A DNA stretch of 64,000 nucleotides from Megaleporinus macrocephalus (GCA_021613375.1 CM038716.1:3922684-3986683); one strand, 5' to 3'. Positions 1 to 58,609 are shown, counted from the stretch's first letter. The notes: generated by a model from the sequence alone, not told the origin. Translations and numbers: made by a program.

Positions 1-124
1 GTAAGATTTTATTACTGCCACTAGTTCCTCATCCCAGTCGAGTACAAGCAAACAAACTAAAAAACATTGGACCAATGGTGTGACGGAATGAAAAAAATGG
101 GTTTGGAAAAAAAAAAGAAAGTAC

Positions 125-45460
<45,336 letters not shown>

Positions 45461-45532
45461 CTGAAAACAAGCACACAAACAATGATCAACATCAGTTACA
45501 TAAAAAAAACCATAAATATAATATACACACAT

Positions 45533-45592
45533 ACATACATACACACATACATACATACATACATACGTATATATATATATATATATATATAT
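45533..45592. repeat. (CATA)n and (TA)n run
   Basis: A cata-tetranucleotide run passes into a TA run that abuts the Tc1 copy starting near 45593. Confidence 0.85.
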
Positions 45593-46742
45593 AAGTATTC
45601 AACCCCCTTGAACTTTTCAACCTTTTACCACATTTCAGGCTTCAAACATAAAGATATGAAAATGTAATTTTTTGTGAAGAATCAACAACAAGTGGGACAC
45701 AATTGTGAAGTGGAACAGAATTTATTGGATATTTAAAAAATTTAAAAGTGGGGTGTGCAATATTATTCGGCCCCTTTACTTTCAGTGCAGCAAACTCACT
45801 CCAGAAGTTCAGTGAGGATCTCTGAATGATCCAATGTTAACCTGAATGACTGATGTTGATAAATAGAGTCCACCTGTGTGTAATCAAGTCTCTGTGTAAA
45901 TGCACCTGCTCTGTGATCGTCTCAGAGCTCTGTTTAAAGCGCAGAGAGCAAGGAACACACCAGACAGGTCCGAGATACTGTTGTGGAGAAGTTTAAAGCT
46001 GGATTAGGATACACAAAGATTTCCCAAGCCTTAAACATCTCAAGGAGCACTGTGCAAGCGATCATATTGAAACAGAAGGAGTATCAGACCACTGCAAATC
46101 TACCAAGACCCGGCAGTCCCTCTAAACTTTCAGCTCAAACAAGGAGAAGACTGATCAGAGATGCAGCCAAGAGGGTCATGATCACTCTGGATGAACTGCA
46201 GAGATCTACAGCTGAGGTGGGAGAATCTGTCCATAGGACAACAATCAGTCGTACACTGCACAAATCTGGCCTTTATGGAAGAGTGGCAAGAAGAAAGCCA
46301 TTTCTCAAAGATATCCATAGAAAATCTCGTTTAAAGTTTGCCACAAGCCACCTGGGAGACACACCAAACATGACGAAACCAAAATCAAACTTTTTGGCCG
46401 CAATGCAAAACGTTATGTTTGGCGTAAAAGCAACACAGCTCATCACCCTGAACACACCATCCCCACTGTCAAACATGGTGGTGGCAGCATCATGGTTTGG
46501 GCCTGCTTTTCTTCAGCAGGGACAGGGAAGATGGTTAAAATTGATGGGAAGATGGATGGAGCCAAATACACAACCATTCTGGAAGAAAACCTGTTGGAGT
46601 CAAAAGACCTGAGACTTATCTTCCAACAAGACATGATCCAAAACATGAAACAAAATCTACAATGGAATGGTTCACAAATACACATATCCAGGTGTTATAA
46701 TGGCCGAGTCAAAGTCCAGCCCTGAATCCATCTTTTTCAAGG

Positions 46743-46745
<3 letters not shown>
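45593..46745 (+). mobile_element. Tc1-like DNA transposon, degenerate copy 2
   Basis: It is the same family as 2178-3377 in the opposite orientation. A frame from 45983 reads the N-terminal helix-turn-helix (GLGYTKISQALNISRSTVQA) and continues to GDTPNM. There a deletion removes the first catalytic Asp segment seen in the other copy (WSDE) and shifts frame. The second region is degraded to [10 protein letters not shown], and the third is lost because the element ends soon after. It is not active. Confidence 0.87.

Positions 46746-46748
<3 letters not shown>

Positions 46749-46790
<42 letters not shown>
46749..46790. repeat. (TA)n microsatellite
   Basis: A TA array of about 40 bp abuts the right end of the Tc1 copy. 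It may have grown from the TA target site. Confidence 0.9.
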
Positions 46791-46794
<4 letters not shown>

Positions 46795-47504
46795 CCTTTG
46801 CTTGTGTATGGTATCCTTTGGTTGACCCTACCAGACATTCTGTTTTGCTCACAGAGCACTTATGCCCCACAGTGTAGGTGAAAATTCTTAAGGGCAACCC
46901 CAGACCTCATCCATCTGCTATGTCTATCTTGTAGTCAAGCTGACTAGAGATCGGACACGATGTTCTCTGACCTGTGACCACGCACGTGAGTTTCAGGCAG
47001 GGCAGCAGGAACGTCAACGTGCAGAGATAGTGAAAGGAGACGAAAGAAAAAAATGAAGGCGAGAGAGAGAGAGAGAGAGAGAGGAAAAGAAATGGAGGAG
47101 GAAAAGGGGTGAGAGACAGTAGGAGAGATAGATAAAGAGAAATGCAGAAGAGGATAGGAGGTAGCTGGGGGTTGTTTTGTCTTTTAGATGGATGGATATG
47201 CACTGAGAGATAGAAAGACCATATGAGATAAACTGTGTAATCAGACGCCATTCTTCCAGAGAACCACGCCTGTCTACCATGCACACTTACCATCACACAA
47301 ACACACATGCACAAACACAGACAAACAACCTTCTCCCAGGGATATAACTAAACATTCAAAACAGTTCTCTATAGACTATAAAATATGTGCCAGCTTGAAA
47401 TGAAGCACGAGACTGTAGCTGCTAACATGCTTAATATAGTTTCCTTATCATATAATCAGGAAACTGTATTACATGATATAACAACAATCAATGTTAAAAC
47501 ATTT

Positions 47505-47600
47505 GGTAATCCCACATGCTGGGGGGGGGGCATACACACTCCACACAGAACAGCCTGGACCGGGAATCCAACCCGGATCGTCGCGAGATATTTTACCATG
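47505..47600 (-). mobile_element. SINE fragment
   Basis: The text catacacactccacacagaa followed by gggaatccaacccgg resembles the reverse of the SINE head at 38706 (tctgtgtggagtgtgtatg). It is only a fragment. Confidence 0.45.
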
Positions 47601-48189
47601 TCATGAAAATGATGAGCTCATTAAGCAACCAAACGTTGGGACAAGGCCACGGACTGTTAACAACGGACTGTTGGGACAATAAAGTAGTTACTTAAGTAGT
47701 TACATAAGCTGTACCGCTGTAATCCATCTGTAACAGTGGCCACATCACTGGAACACTGGATTACACTCTTGTTACATGTGTTGTTCATGTGTAACCGCAC
47801 ATGTGGGACCACTCTGCCTCTACTAGAATGCCTCTCTAGTCATGTGACTTGGACTGCAAATTTGTCCTCCAGCTGTTTTTATTAGTACTACTAACTTTTT
47901 CAGCTTTTTGTTGATCCTAAACCAACTTTTTTCAGATGTGTTGCTGCCATCATGTTCTGAATGATATACTAACGCCTTAATTTTAGCATCTGATATGTGT
48001 TTTATGGTCTACTGTGAATAAAATATGGGTCCATGAGATTTGCAAATCATTGCATTCTGTTTGTTTTATCTACATTTATTTACATGTTTACATTAAAACA
48101 ACAACAACAACAACAACAATAATAATAATGTCTGTTATTGTGGATATATCTACAATAGTTTGTTTATTTCTTTAATTTATTCATTTATC

Positions 48190-48480
48190 TTTTACACTGT
48201 TTATCCTCCTGGGTTGCAGGGAGGTGCTGGAACCTGACCCAGCTTTCACTGAGCAGAATGCAGGAAACACCCTGGACAGGTCAGCAGTCCATCCATGGCA
48301 GATACACATATATATACACACACACACACCAAGTAAGGGCAATTCAGCATCTCCAGTTTGCCTGACTGCATGTCTTTGGATTGTTGGAGGAAGCTGGAGG
48401 AAAACAAAACAAACCCAGGACCTTCTAGCTGTGAGGCAACAGCTACCCGCCGCCACCTGCCGCCCCTTGTTTGTTTTATA
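48190..48480 (-). mobile_element. SINE-like element, degenerate
   Basis: The text tgcatgtctttggattgttg and gaggaagctggagg is the reverse of the SINE body seen at 38706-38997 (cctcccacagtccaaacaca). The left part has lost similarity. Confidence 0.5.
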
Positions 48481-49086
48481 ATGTTTAATATTATATGACA
48501 TGCTCCCTCATATTACATTGTCCATGTGTTGTATACATTTCCACACAAATGGTGAAGGACGCAGTCACCATGACTCACTGTGTGGTAAAAGAGAAGGAGA
48601 TGATTTATGTTCCCTTTAAAGACGTTCAGAACAATGTGGCTGGGCAACAGTATGCTGATTTGCACTGAATGCTTTAGATTTGCATGACTAAGGCGTTCTT
48701 GCTATCCACCACACGAGGAGCTGATCAGCATGTGACCCGACTGACCTTGGCTGGTCCAAACTGAAAACACTGGGACGACCGCTTCCAGTTTACGTATAAA
48801 CTGTCTTTGATAGTTTTCGTCCTTTTTGTTTAATATACACGCAATTGTTGAGTGCCAACATTCCTCTCGCATACTGTGGCTGTGACGGATTTCCTAAATA
48901 GTAAATGCTTTGATTCCAACATGTCTGAGACGTGGGACTGAGTCTTGGCCAACAACTCTGATAGTTGAAATTCTTCTGTTGTTATTGTTATTAATCACTT
49001 GTTAAGCTTGCTTGAAAGTTTAAGAACCTTATAGTATTCTATAGAATTCTGCAGAAATATGACCTAAAGCTTAATCAGATACAAGT

Positions 49087-50395
49087 AAATAAAGAGCACC
49101 CCATTAAACAAATGGACAAAAATATTATACTCACGCATTTATTTATTATTGATTGAGGAAAATGATCTAATTACCTCTTGTGCGGCAATAACTGCAAATT
49201 AACATTTCCAGCAACTGTTGGACATTCCACTCTGGGATGCTGGTGGGTTTCCTTAAATAAACTACTCACTTGAGGTTCTTTGTGGTCCTTCCATAACTTT
49301 TTTATAGGATTAAGGTAAAAAAAAATTCTTCTTTTTCTAACAAAGTTTAACTTTATTAAACTTTTTTTAACTTTAACTAAGGTCTGCACTGTAAAAGTAG
49401 CCTGACACAGTTTCAACCTCACATTAGTATCATTACAATAAAGTGTAACTGAACTGAATTGACCATTCTTTAAATTAATGACTTGTGGGCTGGCTGCAGG
49501 ATCCACATTCTCCTGAGATTCAATTATTAGACAGATGTTCTGACATTTTCTTGCTGGTATAATTCAGATTTCACTGTTCCATTAATGGAAAATGCAGCAA
49601 AACTGGTCCAAACCACAAAACTACCACCACCATGTTTCAAAGATGGGATTAGTTTCCAATGCTGCAATTCAATGTTTTCCTTTCTTCAAACATAATACTT
49701 TTAATTTGTCTATTTTGATCTTATCTACTCACAAAGCATTTTTCCATTATCTGTCTGGCTTGTTCGTGTGATCTTCAGCAACCTGCAGATGGTCAGCAAT
49801 GTTTTTTTTTTTATGGAAAACAGTGGCTTTCTCTTTGCAGCCCTTCCACAAACACCACAGTTGTTCAGGGTTCTCCTGACAGTGGACCCATAAACATTAA
49901 CACTAGAAACTGTGAAAGAGGGCTTTAGCTGTTTACAAGTTACTCTGGGTTCCTTTATGATCTCATAGACTGTTACAAGCCTTGTTTTTGGAGTGATCTT
50001 TGTTGGTAGACCACTCCTGGGGAGAGTAACTGTGGTCTTGTACTTCCTTCATTTATACAATGTGTCTGGCTGTGGATGGTGATGTTTTTGTAACTTTTTT
50101 TTAGCCTGTTAAGCATCAACAACTCTTTTTTCTAGATTTTCTGAGCTTGTGTTATGACTCACCTCCAATTTAACAGCTACTCTCAAAGGTTCATATATAT
50201 TTAATACAATATTAGTTTTTCTTTAATAAAGCAATGAATGAATAATGAAGAAATGAATGATAGAAACATATTTGTCTCATTTGCTTGATAGGGTTTCCTT
50301 GTCTACTTTTAAGACATCTGGATATTTTTTAGGTCATATTTTTGCAGAAATCTAGAAAATTCTAAATATTCCACCAACTTTCAAGCACTACTGTA
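49087..50395 (-). mobile_element. Tc1-like DNA transposon relic, third family
   Basis: The reverse strand holds decayed Tc1 landmarks. Text near 49610-49640 (aaactaccaccaccatgttt) marks the conserved glycine-rich GGG region, and 49830-49880 and 50010-50060 resemble the N-terminal half. Many indels are present and no frame is open. Confidence 0.55.
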
Positions 50396-51339
50396 GCCTC
50401 ATAAATATACTAAGTATAAAAAGACAATCAACAATCAACACATTTCACAGAACTTCTACAGGTGAACTATATTTAGGGTTGTAAGTCTCTGCTATCACTG
50501 CATGCCTTCCCTTTTATTAACTCCACTAAAAAAATACTACAAGGTAAACAGGAGTGAGAACTGGTGGACGTTACTAGGGGTAGTTGAATCTGCAATGTGT
50601 CTGGTATGCACAGCTGCAGCTGCGGGCTACTAAGAAGCTAGAATTTGGGTTGATCAACTACTGTCGCCCCACAGAAGTGTCCACGTTCTTAAAAATGGTA
50701 AACATGTCAGTCATTTAAATTGATTTCCACAGTTTTTTTTATATTAAAATTTTTGGAATTCATTAAATACTCATTAAAACAGTTTTCAGAGCCAGCTACC
50801 CAACTGAGTCACCTGCCCGATCAGTACCATCCATGTCCACCACCATCACGCCTGCACAGAGGAACTTACAGTACAATCCTTACCGCAGTACCACATATAT
50901 GTAAGCCAGTTTAAACCTGTGCCTGAACCATAACAAAAGATCCATACCTATTAGCAGTAATTACATGTGTTTTGCACTCTTCGCTGCTTTGTTGGCACGC
51001 TCTTCTACATGTTTATCAGTGAAAATGCCGGGCTTTAATGGGTTATTATCTCAGCCTGTATCTGCGCTACAATAACAACAGCACGAACAAAGCTGTGGTG
51101 CACACCACACTGTTAATTATGTAACAGCTTCTACACACAAACAGTGCATTATATATCAGTCCTGTTAAAGCTGCTCAACATCGTATCTAATATTTACTGT
51201 ACTGTTATAGGGTAGAATTATTGATTTTATTAACTATGCAGTGCACTGTATGGGCAATAAGGTGCCAGTTGACATTCAACAATCTATTTTTGATTTCTAT
51301 TTTTCTACATCAATTAAATGCAGCATCTGCCTTTTACAT

Positions 51340-51490
51340 TGTGGGGGAATTTCATGATGAACGGACCAATAGAAATGCTTAAAAATAGCTTGGAGAAAAA
51401 TCTGGTTCCATTGACTTACACTGAAAATAAAGACTGTTTTTGCTCTCTACTGTAAAGTTGGCATTTTTGAGATACTTGTTTTTCATGGAA
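51340..51490 (-). repeat. Dispersed repeat R3, reverse copy
   Basis: The text ggaccaatagaaatgcttaa, tctggttccattgactta and tctctactgtaaagttg is the reverse of the family at 31236, 58085 and 60405. Confidence 0.55.
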
Positions 51491-51689
51491 CAACGACAAT
51501 ATATGTATATATTTTTCTTTCATCAGGTTTAGTCGTTATAATCACTTTGTTGTTTGCAATATGTGTCTTAGTTTAATTTCCAAAATTAAAGTCTGTTTGC
51601 ATTTGAAATCTGTTGGGAGGAGGAGCTCTATCTGGATTATCATTATTAAAATTTAAATATATATCACATCCTGTCTGTGTTCTTGTTTA

Positions 51690-51960
51690 TCTCATCTTGT
51701 CTTTGCCATGTGCGTCTGTCTTTGTTTATGTCCCGCCCCCAGCCACGTGTATCTGTTACTCGCGTGCTCCTTGTGTCTTGTTGTCCTTGTATTTAAACCC
51801 TCTGTTTTGCCCCGTCTTTGTCTGATATTGTTCCTGTGTGCGTGTTCTCGTGTATGTAGTGTCTTCCAAGCGGTTTGTGTTATAGGCTCTTGTCACGTGT
51901 GGAAGTAAAATAAAGAAACCTGCACTTACATCCGCCTTTGCCTGCTCATATACGACAATA
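51690..51960 (+). mobile_element. Possible LTR fragment
   Basis: A tatttaaaccctctg box near 51790 and aataaagaaacctgcac near 51909 fit an LTR promoter and polyadenylation signal. The 5' boundary and any inner sequence were not recognised. Confidence 0.4.
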
Positions 51961-52192
51961 TAAAACAGGTAACACAGTTTAATACAACTGAAACTGAGTT
52001 AATTAATGTCTGATTTCTGATTTTTTATTTCTGGATGACTGTTGATGCCATCACCAATACTAAATATGCTCCACACATACATAAATACTAGCAACAGACA
52101 ACTTCTGCTTCATGACTTGACCACTTTTTATTAATGATAATAAATTGCAATGTACATATATGCGCTTACTTATATTTTGGGACAATATAATC

Positions 52193-52972
52193 CAAGTATA
52201 TTTAATTAGAATTCAGTTAAGTTCTATTCAGAGGGAATTTCCTCAGGCCAAGGTCCGGCCCGTGTTGGTTTTATTATCGTTTGTATTATTGTGTTATGAT
52301 TTAGCGCCATATCCTGTATACTTAAGTAGCCTAGTAGTTCTATTAGCTTTTTATGTCATCAGCAACTGAATAACAAACCAAATTACACATACTGTTCAGG
52401 ATATTTCAACTATATTTATTGTTTTAAATGCTGAACTGAATAAATTATTTATAGAATTTCAAATAAAAAGGTCTACATTAAAAAAGAGAATTTTTTAAAA
52501 AACAAGTGCACCTTAAAGTGTTTATTTATAGAGAAAGTAAATAAAACATGCAGCTTCTTGTTAACTCTGTTTCACATCTTGACCTGTTGGTTTGGAGCTG
52601 CCTGAATAAACATGTGTCTCTCTATTACTGGTTGAAAAGCGGTTTTCCCCATCAACTTTTCTTTTTTCTCGCTTTATTCTCTGACTGCTGCTTCGTACCT
52701 CGCCTGTGTGCACACCACACTCCTGAATCTGCAAAGATAAGTTTGGCTGAGGAGCACCTTTGGTGATCCCACAGCGCACGTGATTGGTCTGTGAGTTCAC
52801 TGCGCCGCTAAGCTTGTATACCGTAAAGACAATAAAAGCTCCAACACTTAAAATTAATACAGTCAACATTAAGCCCCAATTAAGTAGTTCTCGATAGTTC
52901 ATATGTTTGGGTCTGCACTGAAAGATGTCTGGGTCCGGACCCGGAACGTGGTCCGCCTACTAGTGACCTCTG
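52193..52972 (+). mobile_element. hAT-like non-autonomous element, copy C
   Basis: It starts caagtatatttaattaga and ends cctactagtgacctctg. It is flanked by atataatc (52185-52192) and gtataatc (52973-52980), an 8-bp duplication with one mismatch. It is the least interrupted of the three copies and shares the ggtccggaccc box with them. Confidence 0.75.
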
Positions 52973-53184
52973 GTATAATCTCTTAATGGGATAGTAAACT
53001 TCTGGTCCACTGATCAGGCAAGTTGGAATAAAAAGTAATAACTTTCCAACTGTATTTCTGCATTATTATGCAGGGTCTGTTGTTACTCAGTTAAGTCTGT
53101 ATTCAAGGTTTGTCCTTAACAAAAAAGGAATTGTTTTCTTATAAAATGTGTCTCCACCCATATGTAAAATGGGAGAATGTCTGA

Positions 53185-54460
53185 CTCAATTATGAAGTCT
53201 TTTAAACTTCTAAAAAGAAATGTTATATCTGTAGAATCTCAGTTATTCAAACACGACACAGTTAAAGCATGTTTTACTGAATCCTCACTGTTTTCTGTGG
53301 TGAAGAAAATCTCATTTACAACATCTAGTCAAGTGAAGGACATTTCAGAGGAGGTTGACAGGTCTTTGGCAAAGTGTACAACCGAGATACCCCTTATGGT
53401 GCAAACCACTCATAACACTCAAGAACACAAAAGCCAGATTAGTCTTTGCTAGGAGATCTACACAAACCCGTCCAGTTCTGGAACAAGAATTTGGACAGAT
53501 GAAAGCCAGATTATCTTGACCATTATCTTTTCCTCTTTTCTGAGGAAGCTGGGCTCCTTTAACATCTGTAGGAAGCTCCTGCGGATGTTCTATCAGACTG
53601 TGGTGTCCAGCTGTCTTTTCTATGCTGTGGTGTGCTGGGGAGGCAGCATGAAAAAGAGAAACGAGATGCGTCTGGACAAGCTGGTCAGACGTGCGGGGTC
53701 CGTGGTTGGTGTGGAGCTAGAGTCTGTGGCTACGGTAGCAGAGAGGAGGACACTGCACAGACTGCTCTCCATCATGGATGATGATGGTCACCCACTGCAC
53801 ACCATCATCATGGAACAAAGGAGCAAGTTCATTGGCAGGTTCCTGTCACAGAGCTGCTCTACAGACAGACTCAGGAGATCCTTTGTCCCGAGACAAAGTC
53901 AGGTTGTATAGTTTTGTTTTCATATGCTCTTGTATATATTCTTTTTGACTATTGGAATTCTTCATTCTTCTTTATACTTCTTTATACTTCTTTATACTTC
54001 TTTGTACTGGGTGTTGTACTTCTGTGAAACTGCTACTGGCTGCTAAATTTCCTTCAGGATCAATAAAGTATCTATCTATCTACCAGACAGAGAAGAGTAT
54101 TGGGAAGATGTTAGAGGCAGAGTTGGGGCATGGCTGCCAGTGGAACTGGAACTGGAACTGGGCCGCTGGTGTTTATTGATGATATGACTGCTGGTGGAAG
54201 GAGCTCAGAGACAGTCAAATTCCGAAAAACTGATAGGACGGTGCTTCACAGTACAGATGGATAATGACCCTAAACATACTGCAAAAACAACCTAAGAGCT
54301 TTCTTAGGCAAACAAATGTAAAGATCTCAAATAGCCACATTAGTGACCTGTTCTAAACCCAATGGAGCTTTTCTTTTAACTTACTGAAGACAAAACAGAA
54401 AGCAACTGAAAGTGCCTAAATTGACTAAAGTCAAGTGACTAGCAAGTAGGACACTCAGCG
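53185..54460 (+). mobile_element. Tc1-like relic (fourth family) split by a LINE
   Basis: The left part ends in cagatgaaagccagatt (the TDES stretch of the first catalytic Asp region). After the LINE insert the text continues with gcatggctgccagtggaact and MDNDPKHTAKTT, the second catalytic region. Stops and deletions are frequent. Confidence 0.7.
53512..54084 (+). mobile_element. 5'-truncated LINE with (TATC)n tail
   Basis: The open frame 53516-53911 reads LLRMFYQTVVSSCLFYAVVC followed by WGG and, near its end, RRSFVPRQ. These are landmarks of the C-terminal end of a widespread fish LINE reverse-transcriptase ORF. The 3' end reads ggatcaataaagtatctatc, the usual tail. It is inserted in a Tc1 relic; the exact target duplication could not be fixed. 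Confidence 0.78.
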
Positions 54461-55774
54461 TTTAGTGATTTTTAATACTTTTTAAAGCCTTAGTTATTTA
54501 CTAAAATGACTAAGGCTTAAGGTGTTCGTCTGCAAGTGTTTAAACAAATCCTCGTATTTCTAATTAAGTACGTTTGTCCAATGAATTTTGAGCAGTGTGA
54601 AAAAATTAGTTAAATCCCTTGAATTAAAGCTGAAAGCCAACACTTTAATCACACCTTGACAGTGTCATTCCAAATCCACTGTGCTGGAGTATAGAGTACA
54701 GCAAAATCACAAACACTGTGTCGCTGTCCAAATACTTATGGACCTGACCGTACATGCACGCCAAAATGATAAGCATATATATATGATAAATGCTGACACA
54801 GGAATGCATTTCACACAGACAGACAAAGACGCAAACAAGCAGTTCTTTGATTATAGCGGTAATTATTGCTATGCAGTCTGAAATGCGAAATGCTCCGTGC
54901 CAAAGTCAACACACGGGGGATAAAGATGATGAGAGAGGAAGAGTCGAGGTGTCTGCCGCCCTGATCCTGCAGAATATATACACTCACTCGCTCCTATACA
55001 AACACTGCCATGCAGGGGTGTCTGCGAGAAAGACATTACCATTGTAATTATGCGATTCTGTGTTTTTATATAAACCTTTAAATAATGGGAATCAGACTGT
55101 ACATAGAATTACTGAAATTCATCATCATGCTACACACACACAAACACACACTCACAGACAGACACACACACACTAATTGTGTCTGGCAGCTGTTCCAGTG
55201 ATATTGGCTAGCATGAGCTCATGATGACATCATGAAAGTCTGAGATGGAGCGTGTTAGCATGCGTTGCTTTCTGCCAGATCGATGCGAGAGATTTGAGTG
55301 TTCAGGTACGTGTAATGCATTGCATGACTGAAACCCCGGCTTCCCCCACTTCACACCTCCTTCACCCCCCTTGCTTTCCTTCAGTATCTGGAATTATGAA
55401 AATTAAAGAAGGGACAGAGTTATAATGGTTTATGAAGCTCCTTTTGTCCCGTAGGCCATCAAAATAATCGTGTAACACTGTTATACTCCAGACCCCTATA
55501 TCAGTCAACAGTTATAAGACTGTATCATATTATATATTTATTTCACAGATCTATCTGTATAACTGAATATAAAACATATATCTATACTGTTATCTATATA
55601 TAATAATGAATATTATACATCATGTTTACAGTCTATACATATAAATAGTGCTGCTGCTTTTTATTGCATATTTGCACTGCTGACTGCATAACTGTGTACA
55701 CTCTCACATACACACTGTGAGACTTTTTCTTTTTCTATAAGAATAAGTATCTCCAAAATAGGAACGCTGGGGTC

Positions 55775-56365
55775 ATGTATGTATGTATGTATGTATGTAG
55801 GTATGTATGTATGTATGTATGCATGTATGTAGGTATGTATGTAGGTATGTGTGTATGTATGTATGTATGTAGGTATGTATGTATGTATGTATGCATGTAT
55901 GTAGGTATGTATGTAGGTATGTGTGTATGTATGTATGTATGTAGGTATGTATGTATGTATGTATGTATGTATGTATGTATGTAGGTATGTATGTAGGTAT
56001 GTGTGTATGTATGTATGTATGTATGTCTGTATGTATGTAGGTATGTATGTATGTATGTATGTATGTATGTATGTATGTATGTAGGTAGGTATGTATGTAT
56101 GTATGTATGTATGTATGTATGTATGTAGGTAGGTATGTATGTAGGTATGTGTGTATGTATGTATGTATGTATGTATGTATGTAGGTATGTATGTAGGTTT
56201 GTGTGTATGCATGTATGTATGTATGTATGTATGTGTGTATGTATATGTGTATGTCTGCATGTATGTGTGTATGTATGTATGTATGTGTATGTATGTATGT
56301 GTGTATGTGTGTATGTATGTGTATGTATGTATGTATGTATGTATGTATGTATGTATGTATGTATG
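55775..56365. repeat. (GTAT)n microsatellite array
   Basis: About 590 bp of gtat units with scattered gtag, gtgt and gcat variants. Long open frames on both strands across it are artefacts of the period-4 repeat. Confidence 0.97.
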
Positions 56366-56406
<41 letters not shown>

Positions 56407-56416
56407 GTCTGTCTTT
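56366..56416. repeat. (ATCT)n block
   Basis: The GTAT array switches sharply to atct units and then to degenerate gtct/ctct text. Confidence 0.93.
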
Positions 56417-56667
56417 CTCTCTACCTATCTTATGAATAGGGATCTGTGAAATGTTATCTTGTGTTGTGTTATGTCTAAATTTTGGCTCCTTGATAAGAAA
56501 ATGAGTGTGTCTTAATCACTCCCGTAAAGCACCCAGGACTCTCCTCAGTCCTAAGACTGGACACTTAGAACAATTAACAATGTACAGATATGAAACACAT
56601 TCTATGCTGCTTATTAAAACATAATAATATTTTGTTTACCATGAAATATAACACACACAAAAGTACT

Positions 56668-57291
56668 GCACCGATCAGCTTTAACATTACAACCACCTGC
56701 TTATTGTTTATTTAGTCAGCTCCACTCACTATATAGGAACACTTTAAAAAATTTATACAGACAGTGGTTCATCTGTTTCTCTGTATACTGGACCCTCACA
56801 GGACCACCACAAAACAGGTATTATATGGGAGGTGGATCATTCTCAGCACTGCAGTGACACTGATGTGGTGGTGGTGTGTTAGTGTGTGTTGCGTTGTTAT
56901 GACTGCTGGAGTGTCTAAACACCTGAGAATAGTCCACCATCCAGAAACACCTACCCGACAGCGTCCTGTGGGGAGTGTCCTGTGGCCACTGATGAAGGTC
57001 AAGATAATGACCGACACAAACTGTCATAAGCTGTCATCTCTGACTTTACATCTACAAAGCAGATCAGCAAGGTAGGAGTGTCTAATAATTGAGTGGACAT
57101 TGAGTGGACACAGTGTTTAAAAAGCACTCACACACTGCAGTACTGAGAATGATCCACCACCCACAAAATACCTGCTCTGTGGGGGTCCTGACCTTTAATG
57201 AACCGGGTGAAAAGGGGTCTAACAAACTATACAGAGAATTAGATGGACTACAGTCTGTAATTGTGGTTTAAATGTTATGGCTAATCCGTGT
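56668..57291. mobile_element. Foldback MITE, copy 2
   Basis: It has the same paired arms as 43851-44444: cattctcagcactgcagtga with actgcagtactgagaatga, and ttaacattacaacca with the reverse of gtttaaatgttatgg. The middle (57000-57100) differs from copy 1. Confidence 0.8.
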
Positions 57292-57589
57292 ATATCTAAA
57301 ATAAACAATCTATCTAATTCCAGTGTCCAGTATACTGGACATCACTAAACACAATATTATCCTCAAATTCAGTAAAAATCATCATGTTTATATGTATGTT
57401 TATATGCACAAAAAGCAACAAAACACACTAAAGAAAAGAGAAACACCAGAAAAGCATAACAGGTCCCCTTCAAACATCACAAACACTGCTGCACAGCTAC
57501 CTTAACTTAAAAAAATAAAAGAATTTGAAGCATGCGCAGAAGCTTCTTCATCATTTTAAAGGCTTTAACTCATTAAGCCTTAAGTGACC

Positions 57590-57905
57590 TGTCAGGACTA
57601 GTTAGGGAGGTCAAGAATTGCCTTTAGGAATTGTCTGCTGATGGCAGGTCAACAGTGTAAGACAGAAACCTTACCTGTGACCTCATCACAAGAGTTAACG
57701 TGTGAAGTATGCAATAAAACTTGGCGACAAGCCAGAGGCGTTTTGGAAAAAACGCTGCAGACTAATGAAAAACAACTACCACAGGTATGCTTTGGAGAGA
57801 GAAGGGCCAGTGCTGTGTGGAGGTCAGTTTTACAAGAAACAAACCTGAAAATATTTTTTTCCATAGCTGAAGCTTTTAGAATGACCCTTCCATTTCTGAC
57901 ATGAG
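57590..57905 (+). mobile_element. Tc1-like relic, internally deleted
   Basis: The text aattgtctgctgatggcagg, cagaaaccttacctgtgacc and cttggcgacaagccagaggc resembles joined pieces of a fish Tc1 family. The open frame 57641-57904 (MAGQQCKTETLPVT...) is probably chance plus transposon remnant. I assign no function. Confidence 0.4.
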
Positions 57906-58084
57906 TGACGATTTGTAGATAGCCCTCGAATATCAAAGAACTAGATGTGTACTGTAAAGAAAAGTGGATGGCTTCTGACTACAAAAAAGTATCTGTACAC
58001 TGTAATACCTGCCAGAGTTAGCACTGACTTACTGGGGCGTTCCTCGTTTGTAGATGTTTACTATATATGAAGGATGTTGTCGCT

Positions 58085-58290
58085 GTCCAAAGATAAACGT
58101 GTATCTGCAAAATGGCAACTTTACAGGAGAGGACAAAAACCTTCTTCGTTTTAATGCAAGTCAATGGAACCAGACGTCTTTCCAAGCTATTTTGGAGCAT
58201 TGCTATTGGTCCATTCATCATGAAATTTTCACACAATATAAAGGGCAGCTGTCTTGTTCGAATGATGTAGAAATATAAAAATCGACAAAT
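58085..58290 (+). repeat. Dispersed repeat R3, copy 3
   Basis: It shares caggagaggacaaaaac, gcaagtcaatggaaccaga and ttggagcattgctattggtc with the copies at 31236 and 60405. Confidence 0.6.
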
Positions 58291-58609
58291 GCATGTCTTT
58301 CTTTGGACAGCTAATACATACCATATATACTATATATAAGAGTTTGTCCTGAGGTGCCCAAACTGTTGCATACAACTTTCTACCTTATCATAAGAAAAGC
58401 TGGTGTTTTTCTTTACTTGTCTTTATATTAATATATTATATTATATTATATTAATGAACTAAAGTAAAAATATTTTTAAATTAAATCTAATCAAATTAAA
58501 CTAAATAAATATGATGATTTTCACACAATGGTAGTTGTTTACTTCCCCACACACAAATGTACAGATCTGGGAATTCATGGACGTAGAGAGCTGATTGAGC
58601 AGAGATGAT

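Noticed and set aside
46960..47314. Minus-strand hydrophobic run (LCTLTFLLPCLKLTCVV) 1.5 kb upstream of the 7S exon as a signal-peptide exon
   Set aside because: The nearby donor (CACAG|GTCAGA) leaves phase 1, while the 7S exon needs phase 0. There is no start codon close upstream, only a long low-complexity CT-rich frame.
50961..51040. Plus-strand MCFALFAALLARSSTC followed by a GT donor, as a possible first exon of a head-to-head gene
   Set aside because: It is very short, has no promoter or supporting downstream exon on the plus strand, and is likely chance.
55250..55320. Plus-strand short frame MRCFLPDRCERF ending at a good donor (CAG|GTACGT)
   Set aside because: There is no downstream acceptor-linked coding sequence and no recognised protein.
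55661..56449. Long open frames on both strands (tyrosine/histidine/threonine or methionine/cysteine/valine repeats)
   Set aside because: They are produced by the period-4 GTAT microsatellite and its complement.
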